NCBI GenBank assembly: GCA_947034885.2
Contig: OX344753.2
Coordinates: 9,238,001 to 9,302,000, forward strand
Direction: 5' to 3'
Length of the DNA: 64,000 bases
DNA from: Thuidium tamariscinum
Lineage: Eukaryota > Streptophyta > Bryopsida > Hypnales > Thuidiaceae
The position numbers and the translations under genes are program-made. Position 1 is the first letter of the stretch. Each line of letters starts with the position of its first letter. The notes under the pieces were generated by a model. The model worked only from the letters and a program-made list of their open reading frames with translations, searched no databases and was not told the DNA's origin. Below, in pieces: positions 22,787 to 32,816 of the stretch.

Positions 22787-24196
22787 ATGGCATCCGAAGC
22801 GCTCCATGCCCCAGGCCCGCCCCGCTGCTCCTACTGCCAGTTTGAGTCCGACGAAAACACTTTCAAGTATTTTGACAACAAGAAAGTGGATCAGCCGCGG
22901 TTCCAATGTCATAATTGCCACAAATACTTCACTGTGGGCTCACATGGGCGACCGCAGGGCAGGACCTACGCCAAAAAGCGGAATGAAGACCCGGAAGAAC
23001 TCAAGAACCTGTCCCGCCAGTGTCGCCATTGTGGTGTGGAGGACAATGCGGTCTTCAAGTACTACAATAACCACAACCGCTTGCAGCCGCGCTTCAAATG
23101 TCTAAGTTGCGGGAAGCAATTCCAAATGCGATTGATGGGCATTGGCGATGAAATGCGTCTCGTGCACACCTCATGCAATCAAAGGCATGCCACTGACCGT
23201 TGCAAGAAGCCAAGAGAGCCTGCAGCATCCATGAATGCTTCCAACTTGGAACAAGAAAACTCAGGAGAAAGCTATGTATACCACCCATCGGATGGATCCT
23301 TCATGCCGGTGCCCTTTGATCCAGTGATGCCTCTTGAGGTGGCCAGCACCAGGTTGCTTCCGGAGATTTGTCCTCAAGAAGATCTGCAATATGCATCTTT
23401 CCTGGAGGGTGAATTGACAGACGAGAATGAGTCTCCAAATGTTGATTTTATCTCCTGCAATGCCAACGTGGACAATGGATTGCTTCCCAACTTATTGACA
23501 AACAAGAATGAGCAGCCTCCGAATGATGATTCCATGTTTTGTACCCTCAATCAGGATGATGGGATGCCTCTGGGTTTAAGTGGTGCTGAGAATGCGGAGT
23601 TTCTGGCTTCTCTCGAGGCCGGTTTCTTGACAGACGGGTATGACGCTCCCTGGAACGTCGATACCTTCTCTTCTGCTGCCAATGTCGACGACGACTTGCT
23701 TCCTTGGAGTGACAATGATGCAGAGTTAATAAATTATGTTGAACTCATGGAGACCGCTGTAAGGGCTCATGAGTCTGATGATGTAGAAATGATCTCGAAA
23801 AGTATGACCACTGTGGTCTCGGATTGCACTTCAAATCCTGAGGTTGTGTCCGGTACTCTGTTTGTGGAGACACTTGCACCAGTTGAACTTCCATCCTCGA
23901 GCAATGACACAATTAAAGATCCATTGAGCGTGAACTACCTGGAAGCTGCTGTAGCCTGCTGTAAACTTATGGATATGGCCCATTCCATGCCGGTAGCCCC
24001 GGTGCAACTTGGTGGGTCTTCTTCCTCCAGTGTCGGCTCGACCATTTCATTTGGTGATTCATCCTGCGAAACCTCCAAGCCCGTTTCGTTTCAACAAGAC
24101 TTGAAGAAGGAGCATCATTGTGTTGTATGTGACTACAACGAGTGGCAAGAAGAAGACGATGACAACATCGTGATGTCTCCTGAGTGGTCTTGCTAG
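22787..24196 (+). CDS. Protein with two tandem Dof-like zinc fingers, copy 1
   Basis: 469-residue single-exon protein, probably a nuclear DNA-binding regulator. Finger 1 (residues 14-44) is CxxC-x23-CxxC with KYFDNKKVDQPRFQC; finger 2 (79-108) is CxxC-x22-CxxC with KYYNNHNRLQPRFKC. Classical plant Dof fingers are CxxC-x21-CxxC with YYNNY-x3-QPR-x-FC, so both are recognisable but slightly long, and two in one protein is unusual. The basic link (GRPQGRTYAKKRNED) and the region after finger 2 resemble the Dof C-terminal basic tail. The rest is acidic and Ser-rich with repeated FLEGELTDENE-like elements, a likely activation region, ending with CVVCDYNEWQEEDDD. The ATG is fixed by a matching start in the truncated copy at 19246. 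It acts perhaps at AAAG-type sites; that is inferred from the family. Confidence 0.75.
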   Translation: MASEALHAPGPPRCSYCQFESDENTFKYFDNKKVDQPRFQCHNCHKYFTVGSHGRPQGRTYAKKRNEDPEELKNLSRQCRHCGVEDNAVFKYYNNHNRLQPRFKCLSCGKQFQMRLMGIGDEMRLVHTSCNQRHATDRCKKPREPAASMNASNLEQENSGESYVYHPSDGSFMPVPFDPVMPLEVASTRLLPEICPQEDLQYASFLEGELTDENESPNVDFISCNANVDNGLLPNLLTNKNEQPPNDDSMFCTLNQDDGMPLGLSGAENAEFLASLEAGFLTDGYDAPWNVDTFSSAANVDDDLLPWSDNDAELINYVELMETAVRAHESDDVEMISKSMTTVVSDCTSNPEVVSGTLFVETLAPVELPSSSNDTIKDPLSVNYLEAAVACCKLMDMAHSMPVAPVQLGGSSSSSVGSTISFGDSSCETSKPVSFQQDLKKEHHCVVCDYNEWQEEDDDNIVMSPEWSC

Positions 24197-24599
24197 ATAG
24201 AAATAGGAGATCGACACTCAGACAATTTAGTGTATATCGTTAGGCTTTACTATACAGGCTCGAAGCATTAGTAGTTGAACCTGAACATGAGCACATGTGT
24301 TTCTAGTCTCTCTTTTTCTCTGTAAACATGAATTACATGTTCAGCTCCTTACAACTTGTCATGAACGGCTTCTTAACTGAATCACTGAGTCACTGGAGTG
24401 TGGTTGCTTTTTTTGTTGAGGGGCTTTTGCATGTGGACGTACTCGTTCATCAGTATGGGGTGGTTCGTATGGTTTTATCGACAGGAGTTTTCTTTGTTTT
24501 CTCTCTGGTTTATGTTACTCTGAATTAAGTAATCTGGGGTGTGAGAGTTTTGTTGGTGCGACGATCTCTTAATTGGAGAAGAAGGATCGGGTCCGGTCT

Positions 24600-25300
24600 T
24601 CGTATCGCCTGGAGTGCAGGGTACCGGTTTGATTGGATGAATACACATGCATTTTACCGCTCTCTCAAAATCAACTAATCAACTGCGGTGCTGCGGTTAC
24701 CACAGCCTCGGCAACGAGATTGTCTCCGGATCTGTACCGGTAACGCTTTTCCTCTTCTCTTCAGTAGAATGGATTTGACAGGCGACATGGCGGAGCAAGG
24801 GTTTGACGTTTGGCGAATTCTTGTCTGGGTTTATTTATTTCTGCCAATGTTGGCAGAGCGGGATAATCTTTATGGCATTGTGGCGTTTTCTTCTTGCTTG
24901 ATGAGCGTGAGGGATAGATCATAGACAGTTTCGAAGGAATTTGGAGTCCAGACGTGGAGTGTTGGGATGAGGAGCTTGATGGGTAAACTCGGGATGCGCG
25001 AGGATTCGCAGGTCGTGGCATTCTTTGCAGGAATTGTATCGGGTTGATTGTCCCGCGTGGTGTTGGGGTTGAATTGTTGACGCCCGTGAATCAGCATCTC
25101 TTTGTGCGTATCTGAAAGATTTTTGAGACTGTACAATGTTCGCTGGCTCCAACGTGCAAGTCTCTGCCGTGTAGGATTTATTTTCGTACTTGGCTTATTT
25201 TTCCTGCAGTCTGCAGTATTTCGCAGACGAGATTTGCAATTGGTCTTACAAGAAAGATTGTTCAATTTATTTGTTCGTATATCAGCAAGAGACGAAGTTA
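24600..25300. other. Unique stretch between double-Dof gene 1 and a 3' fragment
   Basis: Homology to the second full copy ends near 24600 (46855 in the other copy). The 700 bases here are balanced in composition and hold open frames on both strands (for example 24870-25328 minus), none matching a family I know. The stretch separates the full gene from a duplicated 3' tail, so it may be the upstream part of a further, otherwise lost copy. Confidence 0.35.
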
Positions 25301-25304
25301 TAGA

Positions 25305-25600
25305 GAATACAGATGAAGACGATGACATGGAGATGTCTCTTGAGTGATCTTGCCCAAGCTAGGCAAAATTAAGAGACACTTAGACAATTTAGTGTATATT
25401 GCTAGGCTTTAATGTACAGGCTAGAAGCTTTATCGAACCTGAAGATGCTTTCTCTCTGTAAATATGAAATGCATGTTTAGTTCTTTACAACTTGTCATGA
25501 ATGGAGCCTTCTTAACTAAATCACTAAGTCACTGGCGTGTGCTTATTTTTTTGTGGAGGCATCTTTGTTGAGGCGCTTCTGCACGTGAACGTTACTTGAG
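25305..25600 (+). pseudogene. 3' fragment of a double-Dof gene
   Basis: The short coding tail DEDDDMEMSLE followed by TGA aligns with the ends of the full proteins (EEDDD...MSPEWSC). The following 250 bases match their 3' untranslated regions, for example GACAATTTAGTGTATAT, ACAACTTGTCATGAA and the TTTTTTGTTGAGG-like text. The two zinc fingers and most of the coding region are missing. Confidence 0.8.
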
Positions 25601-26679
25601 TCCCACATGTGAGTCAGCTTGAAAATGTTTGATCGACTTTGAAGTTTGACCAGTACAAAATTCGTGCATGATTGTTTTCTGGTCTGAGGTTCACGTGGAA
25701 AAGGTGAGTTTTTTTGCAACTCCCTTGAAGTTTGAACGTTTTTAATTTCTGTTCCGAGTGATTTGGATCTTGTGCTAACAATGCGAATCCCTCCATCTGG
25801 TCAGTAAGAGTTGTATAGAACTTCTCGGGCTACAAAAACTATCTTGTGAGACCTAGAAAGTCCAGCTAGCAAGGATATTAGTATATTAGGATCGATTTAC
25901 TCAGCTTCCAAGTGTATCTCGTGATTATCACACGCGGAGTATTAATTTATTTATATGAACTGCAATTGAACTGCAAATCAACTCCAGCCTGCAGTTCTCT
26001 ACGTGAAAACACAGAAACATACATGCATTTGCATTGAGGATGCGAATGTTAATTGTCCAGATTATCAAGAAGGTGTGAGTTGTCCCATCTGCCACTCTGC
26101 CAGGGAAGATCGATGAAGCTCGTCGAAATGTGTACAGGCTTGATGCCATTCAACTACAGTAGTATCACAAAGCCTTGGTACTACTAGTGATCGAAGTAGG
26201 TAATGAATCAAGTTCCAAATGTGTTTGTGGCTCTATTTTAGCAATTTGGCAAATGGCGTTGCAGCAAAACCACAGTCGAGAATACCGGGTGACTCACATT
26301 ACGATATATATGAGCCATCAGTTTGAATCACCTGTTCCGGAATCAAATAGATAGTGTCATCTGATCTAAATGATTGTTAAATCACATGAGTGACGCAATG
26401 GTGAGTGAAGCTCGATCGGAAGTCAGATCCTTGGAAGCTCGATCGCCCGCATTCAGGCTTGCTTGCAATGATGCAATCATGTGGCTTATTATACTTGGGT
26501 CGCGTTTAGTCAGGCATATCATGTTTGTTTTGTTTTTTAAGTTATTAGAATGAATACCTGGGCCTCTTCTCAGGGACTCCCACCGTGCAGTTCTGTAGCC
26601 TATCAATGTGCACTAAGATCCATACCTGGTATTAGTTGAAGAAAGGTGGTAAGTTAGTACGTGTTCTTCGGCCGGTAAA
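25601..26679. other. Intergenic, no gene seen
   Basis: Balanced composition with short open frames on the minus strand only. I recognise no family and no repeat ends. Confidence 0.4.
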
Positions 26680-27250
26680 CGCACTTAATTGCAACCTTAA
26701 TTCCTAGCTGGGAATAGCCAGGTTTTGTTATTCTCACGATGATGTTGTATTCGGGTAAAGCCGCATTTCCAACTGTGACTTATGACGTGTTCATGATGAA
26801 TTTTACGTGGAATGTGACTTCACAATGGAATCGTTTTTAAGAATTGGAGCCATAAAAAAGGAGCCAATAGCTTCGAGTCCTCTGGAATCTAAAAACGAAA
26901 AATGAATGACTCACGGCCTTGTGACAGGAGGAGTGTTCACAGTGGGATTCGAACCAACTCGGCCATATGCATGCATATGAGCGAGCGCAGGTTGATCCAA
27001 ACCGGATTCACATCAGATTCTCCGTGGATGCTGTAGTTCCTGATTGCAGGTTTTTTATACCTTTGCTGAAGGTGGAACCACCTTGTATCGGCCTCTCAAG
27101 CTAAGGTGCACCGTATATCACGAAGGTAGTTTGCAGGTCTTCACTGACAAGGTGATTGCTTAGTTTCAGTCAGGGAGTCCAGATTCCAGAATTGCCGAAG
27201 AAGCCACAATCCTGGATTTTGCAGTTTAAGAAGAACAATCCATCACCCAA
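26680..27250 (+). repeat. Segmental duplicate of the tRNA-Leu neighbourhood (matches 47375-47930)
   Basis: Shared words include GGTTTTGTTATTC, AAGCCGCATTTCCAA and GACTTCACAATGGAATC, continuing past the tRNA into ATCGGCCTC and GGCAGTTTGCAGGTCTT-like text. This shows that the Dof-like block was copied together with the tRNA region downstream of it. Confidence 0.75.
26935..26968 (-). pseudogene. tRNA-Leu relic with a 42-nt internal deletion
   Basis: The plus strand reads GTTCACAGTGGGATTCGAAC then CAACTCGGCCATATG. Against the intact tRNA-Leu(AAG) at 47623-47702, 42 nt are gone: the variable arm, anticodon arm and part of the D arm. The break lies between two ACC trinucleotides, as expected for a short-homology deletion. 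The T arm and part of the D arm remain, so internal promoter boxes may be partly kept, but no functional tRNA can be made. Confidence 0.85.
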
Positions 27251-27289
27251 TTTCAACATCTATAGTGGAAACATCGTCAGTTTAAGCAA

Positions 27290-27620
27290 TTCAGCATAGT
27301 TGGAAGCATTTTTTTGTAAAAATAATATTTTTCTAGTATTAGCGAGTGACAATCAGCGAGTGAATATAAAAATAAATAAATAAATTGGATGCAGTATGTA
27401 ATTTCTATAAATTTTCAAAGTGTTGACTCCCTATACCATTGGAACTGTCCTATAGGTGTACCCTAAGCTGAACTTTGCTGAAATCAGTTGTCAGTGAATG
27501 AAAATTATATGTCTGTCTTACAATTGTGTTAGTAGATTAGAAATTAAACATTTGTAGGACACTTTAATGAATGCTTATGGACAAATTTAGTGATACTCTA
27601 GGGTTTAGAAATGGGTACAG
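27290..27620 (+). repeat. Dispersed repeat, copy 1 (second at 57214-57570)
   Basis: About 350 bases align at an estimated 75-80 percent with 57214-57570, including TAGTTGGA-GCAT, GTATTAGCGAGTGA, CAAAGTGTTG-CTCCCTA and TTTAATGAATGCTTATGGAC. I see no inverted ends or target duplication, so its class is unknown. Confidence 0.65.
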
Positions 27621-27779
27621 GGACGAAAATAGATGTTTTTAGTCTTACTCGACCCTCCTATCTGTATCAATCACCTACACATCAGCACAATATTAGCAAC
27701 ATTTAGCATCATTTGTGACAATGCACTTGGAGAGGGGACATGTTAGCATGTAGTTTAGCATAGGCCTAAGGTAGGAACA

Positions 27780-28240
27780 CCCATTAATTTCATGACAAAA
27801 TTTTTAAGGTAAATAATTTAAAAAAATTCAGCCCTTGGGAGGGTGTTAAAGTTGGCAATAGTGAAATTGTTTTTGACAATGGCACATATTGGTAGATTTC
27901 CAATATCTTTTTTTTAAAGAAATTTTTTACTTTGAAATTTGGCACAAATATTATAAACATAAAGATGATTCCATAACAAAAATTTCATGGCAAATTTTTT
28001 TTTCAATCCTTTGGAGGGTGTCAAAGTTGGTAATAATGAAACTATTTCACTGCTACACAATTACACATAATTGTAGATTTTGAGTATCTTCTTTTGTGTG
28101 AATTATTTGTCCTTGAAATTTGGCATGTGTATTATTAACTTAGAGATGATCTTGTAAGAGAAATTTCATGATCAACAATCAATTTCTCAATGCTCAAGAG
28201 GCTATCAAAGTTGGCAAATGTGAAATTTCCTTCCTTGCAT
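27780..28240 (+). repeat. Tandem repeat, about 2.6 units of 173-183 bp
   Basis: The word TCAAAGTTGGCAA (with variants) occurs at 27846, 28019 and 28202, each followed about 95 bases later by CTTTGAAATTTGGCA and then by AAATTTCATG. Units differ markedly, so the array is old. The unit length is similar to many plant satellites, but the copy number is small. Confidence 0.65.
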
Positions 28241-29249
28241 TCTTGCAACTGCAAAAACACCATTTTGAATAGTATCCTACTACATATAAGGTAGTCACCT
28301 CCAAACTACCAAATTCTACTATTGTAATTAGCTCCTATTATAAGACTATTGGATGCAACTACATCAAATAAGTGAATAACTCTACAAATCCTATAAAAAG
28401 GTTATTTCCAATTCTAATTTCAACTTTGAAATATTTTTGTATTACAAGTATTGGAGGACACAAATTCTTCCATTTAAAGTGTGTCCATGAAGGAGGATTT
28501 ATTTTAGAGCAAAAAAAAAGAATTTTTAATCTTTTGCACATAAATTTCTTTTGCAAATTTTGAATTCATATTTGCAATCATAGATCCTAAATTAACTAAG
28601 AGAGATCTAAAACATATCTTAAAGATGGTACAAAGTAGGAAGTTTTTTTTTAATTTTTACCCCAAAGAACCTAAAATTTATCCTATTGGACCTACTTCAA
28701 ATGGAGGATTTAGTGTCCTTCACAAGTATTTACTTGGGATCAATTGATGAGTGGTTTTGGTAGATTTCCCTAATAAAAGGTTACCTTGTAAAATGGACTA
28801 GATAATGGTCAAGAGACAAGAGTTTCAAGAGTAATATAGGTCATACGACATATTACCAGTTCTATTAGTTAATCACTAACATCAATATTTGTACTTTTTG
28901 CAAATCTAAGGGTGTAGAAAGAGGGGTTGTGTTATGAGTTATAATGCTTTTTTGACTATCCAATATAGTGGGATTAAATTTGCTTTCAAAGCTAAACTAA
29001 GCATTTGCCTTGGAACTTTTTTAGCACTGAATTTACATTAGATAGATATCATAGATTTGGACAAAATTTTAGTCCATTATGATGCTTTAAGGTATTTTTT
29101 TCTTCATTTTGTATCCAAATTTTTTGGAACTTGGATGCCAGGTAACTTCAATGATTTCTATTTTTTCTAAGCCAATTCCATCTCTAAGTCCCTCTTTCTT
29201 TGCACTAAAAATCCTCTAAAGTATTGCTATATAGGTGATTTGGAGTGAT
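28241..29249. other. Intergenic, no gene seen
   Basis: AT-rich; open frames at 28359-28563 on both strands mirror each other's low-complexity sequence and are not credible. Confidence 0.45.
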
Positions 29250-29976
29250 GGTTGATTACAAGAAACACTTGTACTATTTTGTGTCACACAATGCGTACTG
29301 AACTGTTTTTTGCCATAACTTTTGTATTTTGGCTCTAAATGACTCAAGATTTGTAGAAAATGTACTCATGACTATTATACACCTTATCTAATTTTTTTTT
29401 TGTAATTTTCAAAAATAATCAACTATCCAAAAGTAGACCCCAATTCAATGTCTCACTTACCTATTTGGAGTTTTTTAGTACTATTTAGCATCCAAAAAAA
29501 CGAATTTTTGAACTGAAATTCAAAAGAGATGGTCTTTTTGTAGACTTGTAGCTAATGGCCAAATGAATTTTTTAAATAATTATTTTTATGTGGTGTTGAA
29601 GTCCACAAAGTGAGCTTGTTTTTACTTTCATTTTGAAACATGTAAGTCTAAATGATAGTTTTGGTGAGTTTTTTTGGTGAGTGGCCATATCCATAAAGTT
29701 GTTGCAAATGGGATTTTTTTTTTAATTTAAAAAAATTTCTTATCTTTTCCTAATTAAAACATCAAAGTATGTATTTTCTTGAAATTTGGCACTTTTCTAG
29801 TTCTTCTATTTAGAGAATTTTTCTATACATTTTCTTTAGTTATTACCTTTATCTTAAATGTATATACATTAGCCATATTTTCTAATTTTCAAATTAATTG
29901 AATTTTCTAATTTTAAAGTACTCCCCAAAAAATCATGAAAACCCACAAAATTGACAAGTGTTTCTCGTAATCACCC
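29250..29976. mobile_element. MITE family 1, copy E (727 bp)
   Basis: The ends are GGTTGATTACAAGAAACACTT and the inverse of GGGTGATTACGAGAAACACTT, flanked by TGAT on both sides (29246-29249, 29977-29980). Orientation as copy D. Confidence 0.88.
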
Positions 29977-29980
29977 TGAT

Positions 29981-30560
29981 GTAGAACTTCAAAGTTTAGA
30001 CATAGTCACCAATCAAATTTTGAGAATCTAATTAGATTTGGGACTTGGTTGGGATGTATTGTGAAGTGGCTCTTGCTTTGGAACCTTTCATTTTGTTCTT
30101 GGTTTTGTTATTTGCATATAACTAAATTATTCAATTACCATTGCCCCTTTGAGGTGAATATCATGTTTACTTATGGCAACCTCAAGAGGCTTAAGTATAC
30201 TTTATACAAATTTCAAAGAGATTTATAGCCTAAAAATGAGCTAAGTGGATGATTGGATTCAAAAAAATTAATATTTTCAATCTCTTATTTTTTTAGATAA
30301 GTGAATAAAAATCCATTACAAACAAGAATAGAAGCAAACCCTATCATCTTACCATTGTATTTTAAGTTATTCAAGATAATCTTTGTTAATTGAAATCTTG
30401 AATTAATTACTGAAGCTATTTGTATTATTTTGTGAAACTATACAAAAAATCAAGCCATGAAACATCAAGTTGGATACTAGTAGGCATGGCCATCTCTTGC
30501 AAATTTGATCAAGATCAAAAGTCAATGGAGGATATGGTCATTGAATGATCTAAACCACCT
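29981..30560. other. Intergenic, no gene seen
   Basis: AT-rich spacer between a MITE and a TTAA-flanked element; nothing further is supported. Confidence 0.45.
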
Positions 30561-30789
30561 TTAACCCTAAAGCGCTCTGACGTCCATATTCTGGACGATG
30601 AACAGAGGATTTCAAGGCACTGTTTCATCCAATTAACTTCTCATTTATCAAATTTAACATTTGAATCTAGAAGAGACAACCTTCCTTCATGACCAAATTC
30701 ATTAAATTCTCATAAATGATATATCTGTACAAAATTATAAGCGAAAATGTGAAAAAATTCAAAAAAGGATTGAGACGTTTCAGGGTTAA
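30561..30789. mobile_element. Short TTAA-flanked element upstream of the hevein-like gene
   Basis: TTAA at 30561-30564 and 30786-30789 bracket 221 bases with imperfect ends, CCCTAAAGCGCTCTGACG versus the inverse CCCTGAAACGTCTCAATC. Just inside the left end is a small palindrome, GTCCATATTCTGGAC. TTAA target sites and CCC-starting tips fit piggyBac-type non-autonomous elements. It ends about 90 bases before the gene's TATA box. Confidence 0.7.
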
Positions 30790-30880
30790 TCTTTCTTGAT
30801 GCCTTTTACCTCTGAATAAGAAAGTAATAGATGAAGATCAAAAGATTTGGATATGAAAGCGTGGGTTCAAGCGGCTAGTT

Positions 30881-30886
30881 TATATA
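30881..30886 (+). promoter_or_regulatory. TATA box of the hevein-like gene
   Basis: TATATA in AGTTTATATACCGAG, 127 bases before the start codon, a normal distance for a plant gene with a short leader. Confidence 0.6.
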
Positions 30887-31007
30887 CCGAGTGCACGGAA
30901 CCCCTCATCTGCTTGGAGCTCCAGTACGTACCGTCTCTCTGTTCCCACATCGATCACTTCTAGTTCCAACACTTCGCCTTCACAATCTCCACATCGGTCA
31001 ACAAGCA

Positions 31008-31526
31008 ATGGCGTCGCCAAGGATTCTTCTCCTGGCAGCTCTCACACTGGCGATGGCGTTCACAGCACTCGGAGCGGAGTGTGGGCACCAAGCTGGCGAC
31101 GCCGTCTGCTTGTTCGGCGCCTGTTGCAGCAAGGATGGAATGTGCGGACGCGGTGAAAACTATTGCGGCGATGGATGCCAGGAAGACGCGGGGCGCTGCA
31201 ACAAAGGGACAGTTGCTGCGTCTGCGGAGTGTGGGCACCAAGCTGGTGACGCAGTTTGCTTGTTCGGGGCGTGTTGCAGCAAGGATGGGGAGTGTGGACG
31301 TGGGGAGAAATATTGCGGTGATGGATGCCAGGAAGACGCCGGGCGGTGCAACAAGGGAAGCACGACTGCAACCATGGAGGCGGAGTGTGGAAGCCAAGCA
31401 GGTGACGCCGTGTGTTTGTTCGGCGCGTGTTGCAGCAAGGATGGAAGATGTGGGCGCGGGGAAAATTACTGTGGTGATGGGTGCCAGGAAGATGCTGGGA
31501 GGTGCAACGAAGTGGCTGCGGTTTAG
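31008..31526 (+). CDS. Secreted protein with three hevein-like (chitin-binding type 1) domains
   Basis: 172 residues, single exon. Residues 1-23 form a signal peptide with the core ILLLAALTLAMAFTALGA. Three domains follow at 24-64, 74-114 and 126-166, each with the spacing C-x8-C-x4-CC-x5-C-x6-C-x3-C-x6-C, the eight-Cys hevein pattern also seen in wheat germ agglutinin. The domains are nearly identical to each other, so the gene grew by recent unit duplication of about 150 bp. In hevein the sugar platform is Ser-x-Trp-x-Trp plus a Tyr; here the Ser and Tyr remain (CCSKDG, ENYC) but both Trp positions hold Asp and Met, Glu or Arg. Chitin binding may be weak or lost. The ATG is favoured over an upstream in-frame extension because the signal peptide starts there. 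Confidence 0.85.
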   Translation: MASPRILLLAALTLAMAFTALGAECGHQAGDAVCLFGACCSKDGMCGRGENYCGDGCQEDAGRCNKGTVAASAECGHQAGDAVCLFGACCSKDGECGRGEKYCGDGCQEDAGRCNKGSTTATMEAECGSQAGDAVCLFGACCSKDGRCGRGENYCGDGCQEDAGRCNEVAAV

Positions 31527-31529
31527 TGG

Positions 31530-32513
31530 GGAATCGCTGAATCAGTGCGGTATGTAGTGTGGATTGACGACGATATGTAGTTTGCTTCGACTATTCCCAG
31601 CTCAGGAATAGCGCTCAATAATCTGGAAGGAAGTGCTCTCCGCTTCGATCTCTAGTCTGGTTGTAAAAATGCATGCGCATGTTCGTGTGCAGCAGTTTGA
31701 ATATATATGAGGACTAGAATCACCCTGTGCAATGCAACTGGGGTACTTTAGTGTGACCATTTGTGTCCTGCTTGGTAGCACTTACATGTAATCCGATTGG
31801 AAAGTTTTGTGCATCGGTAAGTGTGTTTCCGAAATTGATGATTATGTGATCAATTGATGCGGAGTGTTCATTCGTGTACTGATTGAATTCCCAGTGCCGG
31901 TGCATGCTCTGAGGATTTAAGGTTTGCTGTGATTTGAGGTTTAATTTGGAAACTCGAAACTGCTCCAATGTGAGATGAGTGTCACAGGGTTACACCAGTT
32001 CCTCATTGTGAGCCTCTACGATGGTCGCGAATTTTCTGAAATTTCTGCTAATGTGACGACAATCATGCTGGTTTCATGGACTAGTGGGATTTCTCAACTT
32101 CCTAACCACAGCTTTGAATTGGTTTCTACGATCAAATGTGTCCAGTTGCAAATTTTGGGGAGTGTTGGTGTAGTGCAGTGATTCCAAAACTGGCTAATTT
32201 TCGCTCATTTTCTACTTTTTTTTTTTAATGCCCTCTGTATAAATTTTCAAAAATCTTCCAAAAATGAACATTTGGCTAAAAACCTTGAATCTGTTCTGAG
32301 ATCACTGGTGTAGTGTAGCTAAGCCAAGTATTGTACCCTTAGATCTCGTTACTATGATGTCACAATCTCATCGTTTCTCAAAAGACGTCCGAAGGGGTCC
32401 ATGAATGATTGGATAACGTTTACATATCCTGATTCCTGAATACTTGTGATAGGCATGTCTCGAGCCAGCCTGACAACAAAAGAGCTCCAAGCTGAGCGCA
32501 ATTGAGAGACAGA
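31530..32513. other. 3' flank of the hevein-like gene, no other gene seen
   Basis: Balanced composition to about 32150, probably including the 3' untranslated region, then AT-rich DNA. The short open frames match nothing recognisable. Confidence 0.4.
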
Positions 32514-32515
32514 TA

Positions 32516-32814
32516 AGGTAGGTACACCCAAAATGGCACCGGACCTTAAAGCGCCATCTACAATGTGCATACATTTCGGAAATCAGTCATGTACCCAGAA
32601 TGTAAATGGCCATTTTAGAAACAGACTTTGACCGTTAATAACTTTTGCAAATCCAAATCATCCAAATCATCCAATTACGGCATCCAAATCCTATGTTCTT
32701 TGGTGCGTTGGAACATGTTTTCACTTGCCAACAAGACAATATAAAAATCTGAACAGCATGATGACAGGAACTAGGCACAGTAAGAATAAGTGGCCATTTT
32801 AGGTGTACCCACCT
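32516..32814. mobile_element. MITE family 2, copy 1 (299 bp)
   Basis: The ends are AGGTAGGTACACCCAAAATG and the inverse of AGGTGGGTACACCTAAAATG, with TA at 32514-32515 and 32815-32816. The interior shares TCTTTGGTGCGTTGGAACATG, TTCACTTGCCAACAAGAC and TAGGCACAGTA words with the other copies. TA duplication and size fit a Tc1/mariner-derived MITE. Confidence 0.85.
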
Positions 32815-32816
32815 TA

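Noticed and set aside
24870-25328. 152-codon minus-strand frame as a gene
   Set aside because: It crosses into the double-Dof 3' fragment, has no recognisable domain, and competes with overlapping frames.
30561-30600. CGTCCATATTCTGGACG palindrome as a transcription-factor operator
   Set aside because: It lies just inside a TTAA-bounded element and has counterparts at the same place in other TTAA elements, so it is better explained as part of the transposon.
31081-31557. Long open frames on both strands across the hevein-like gene
   Set aside because: They are shadow frames of a GC-rich repeated coding region; only the frame with signal peptide and hevein cysteine spacing is meaningful.
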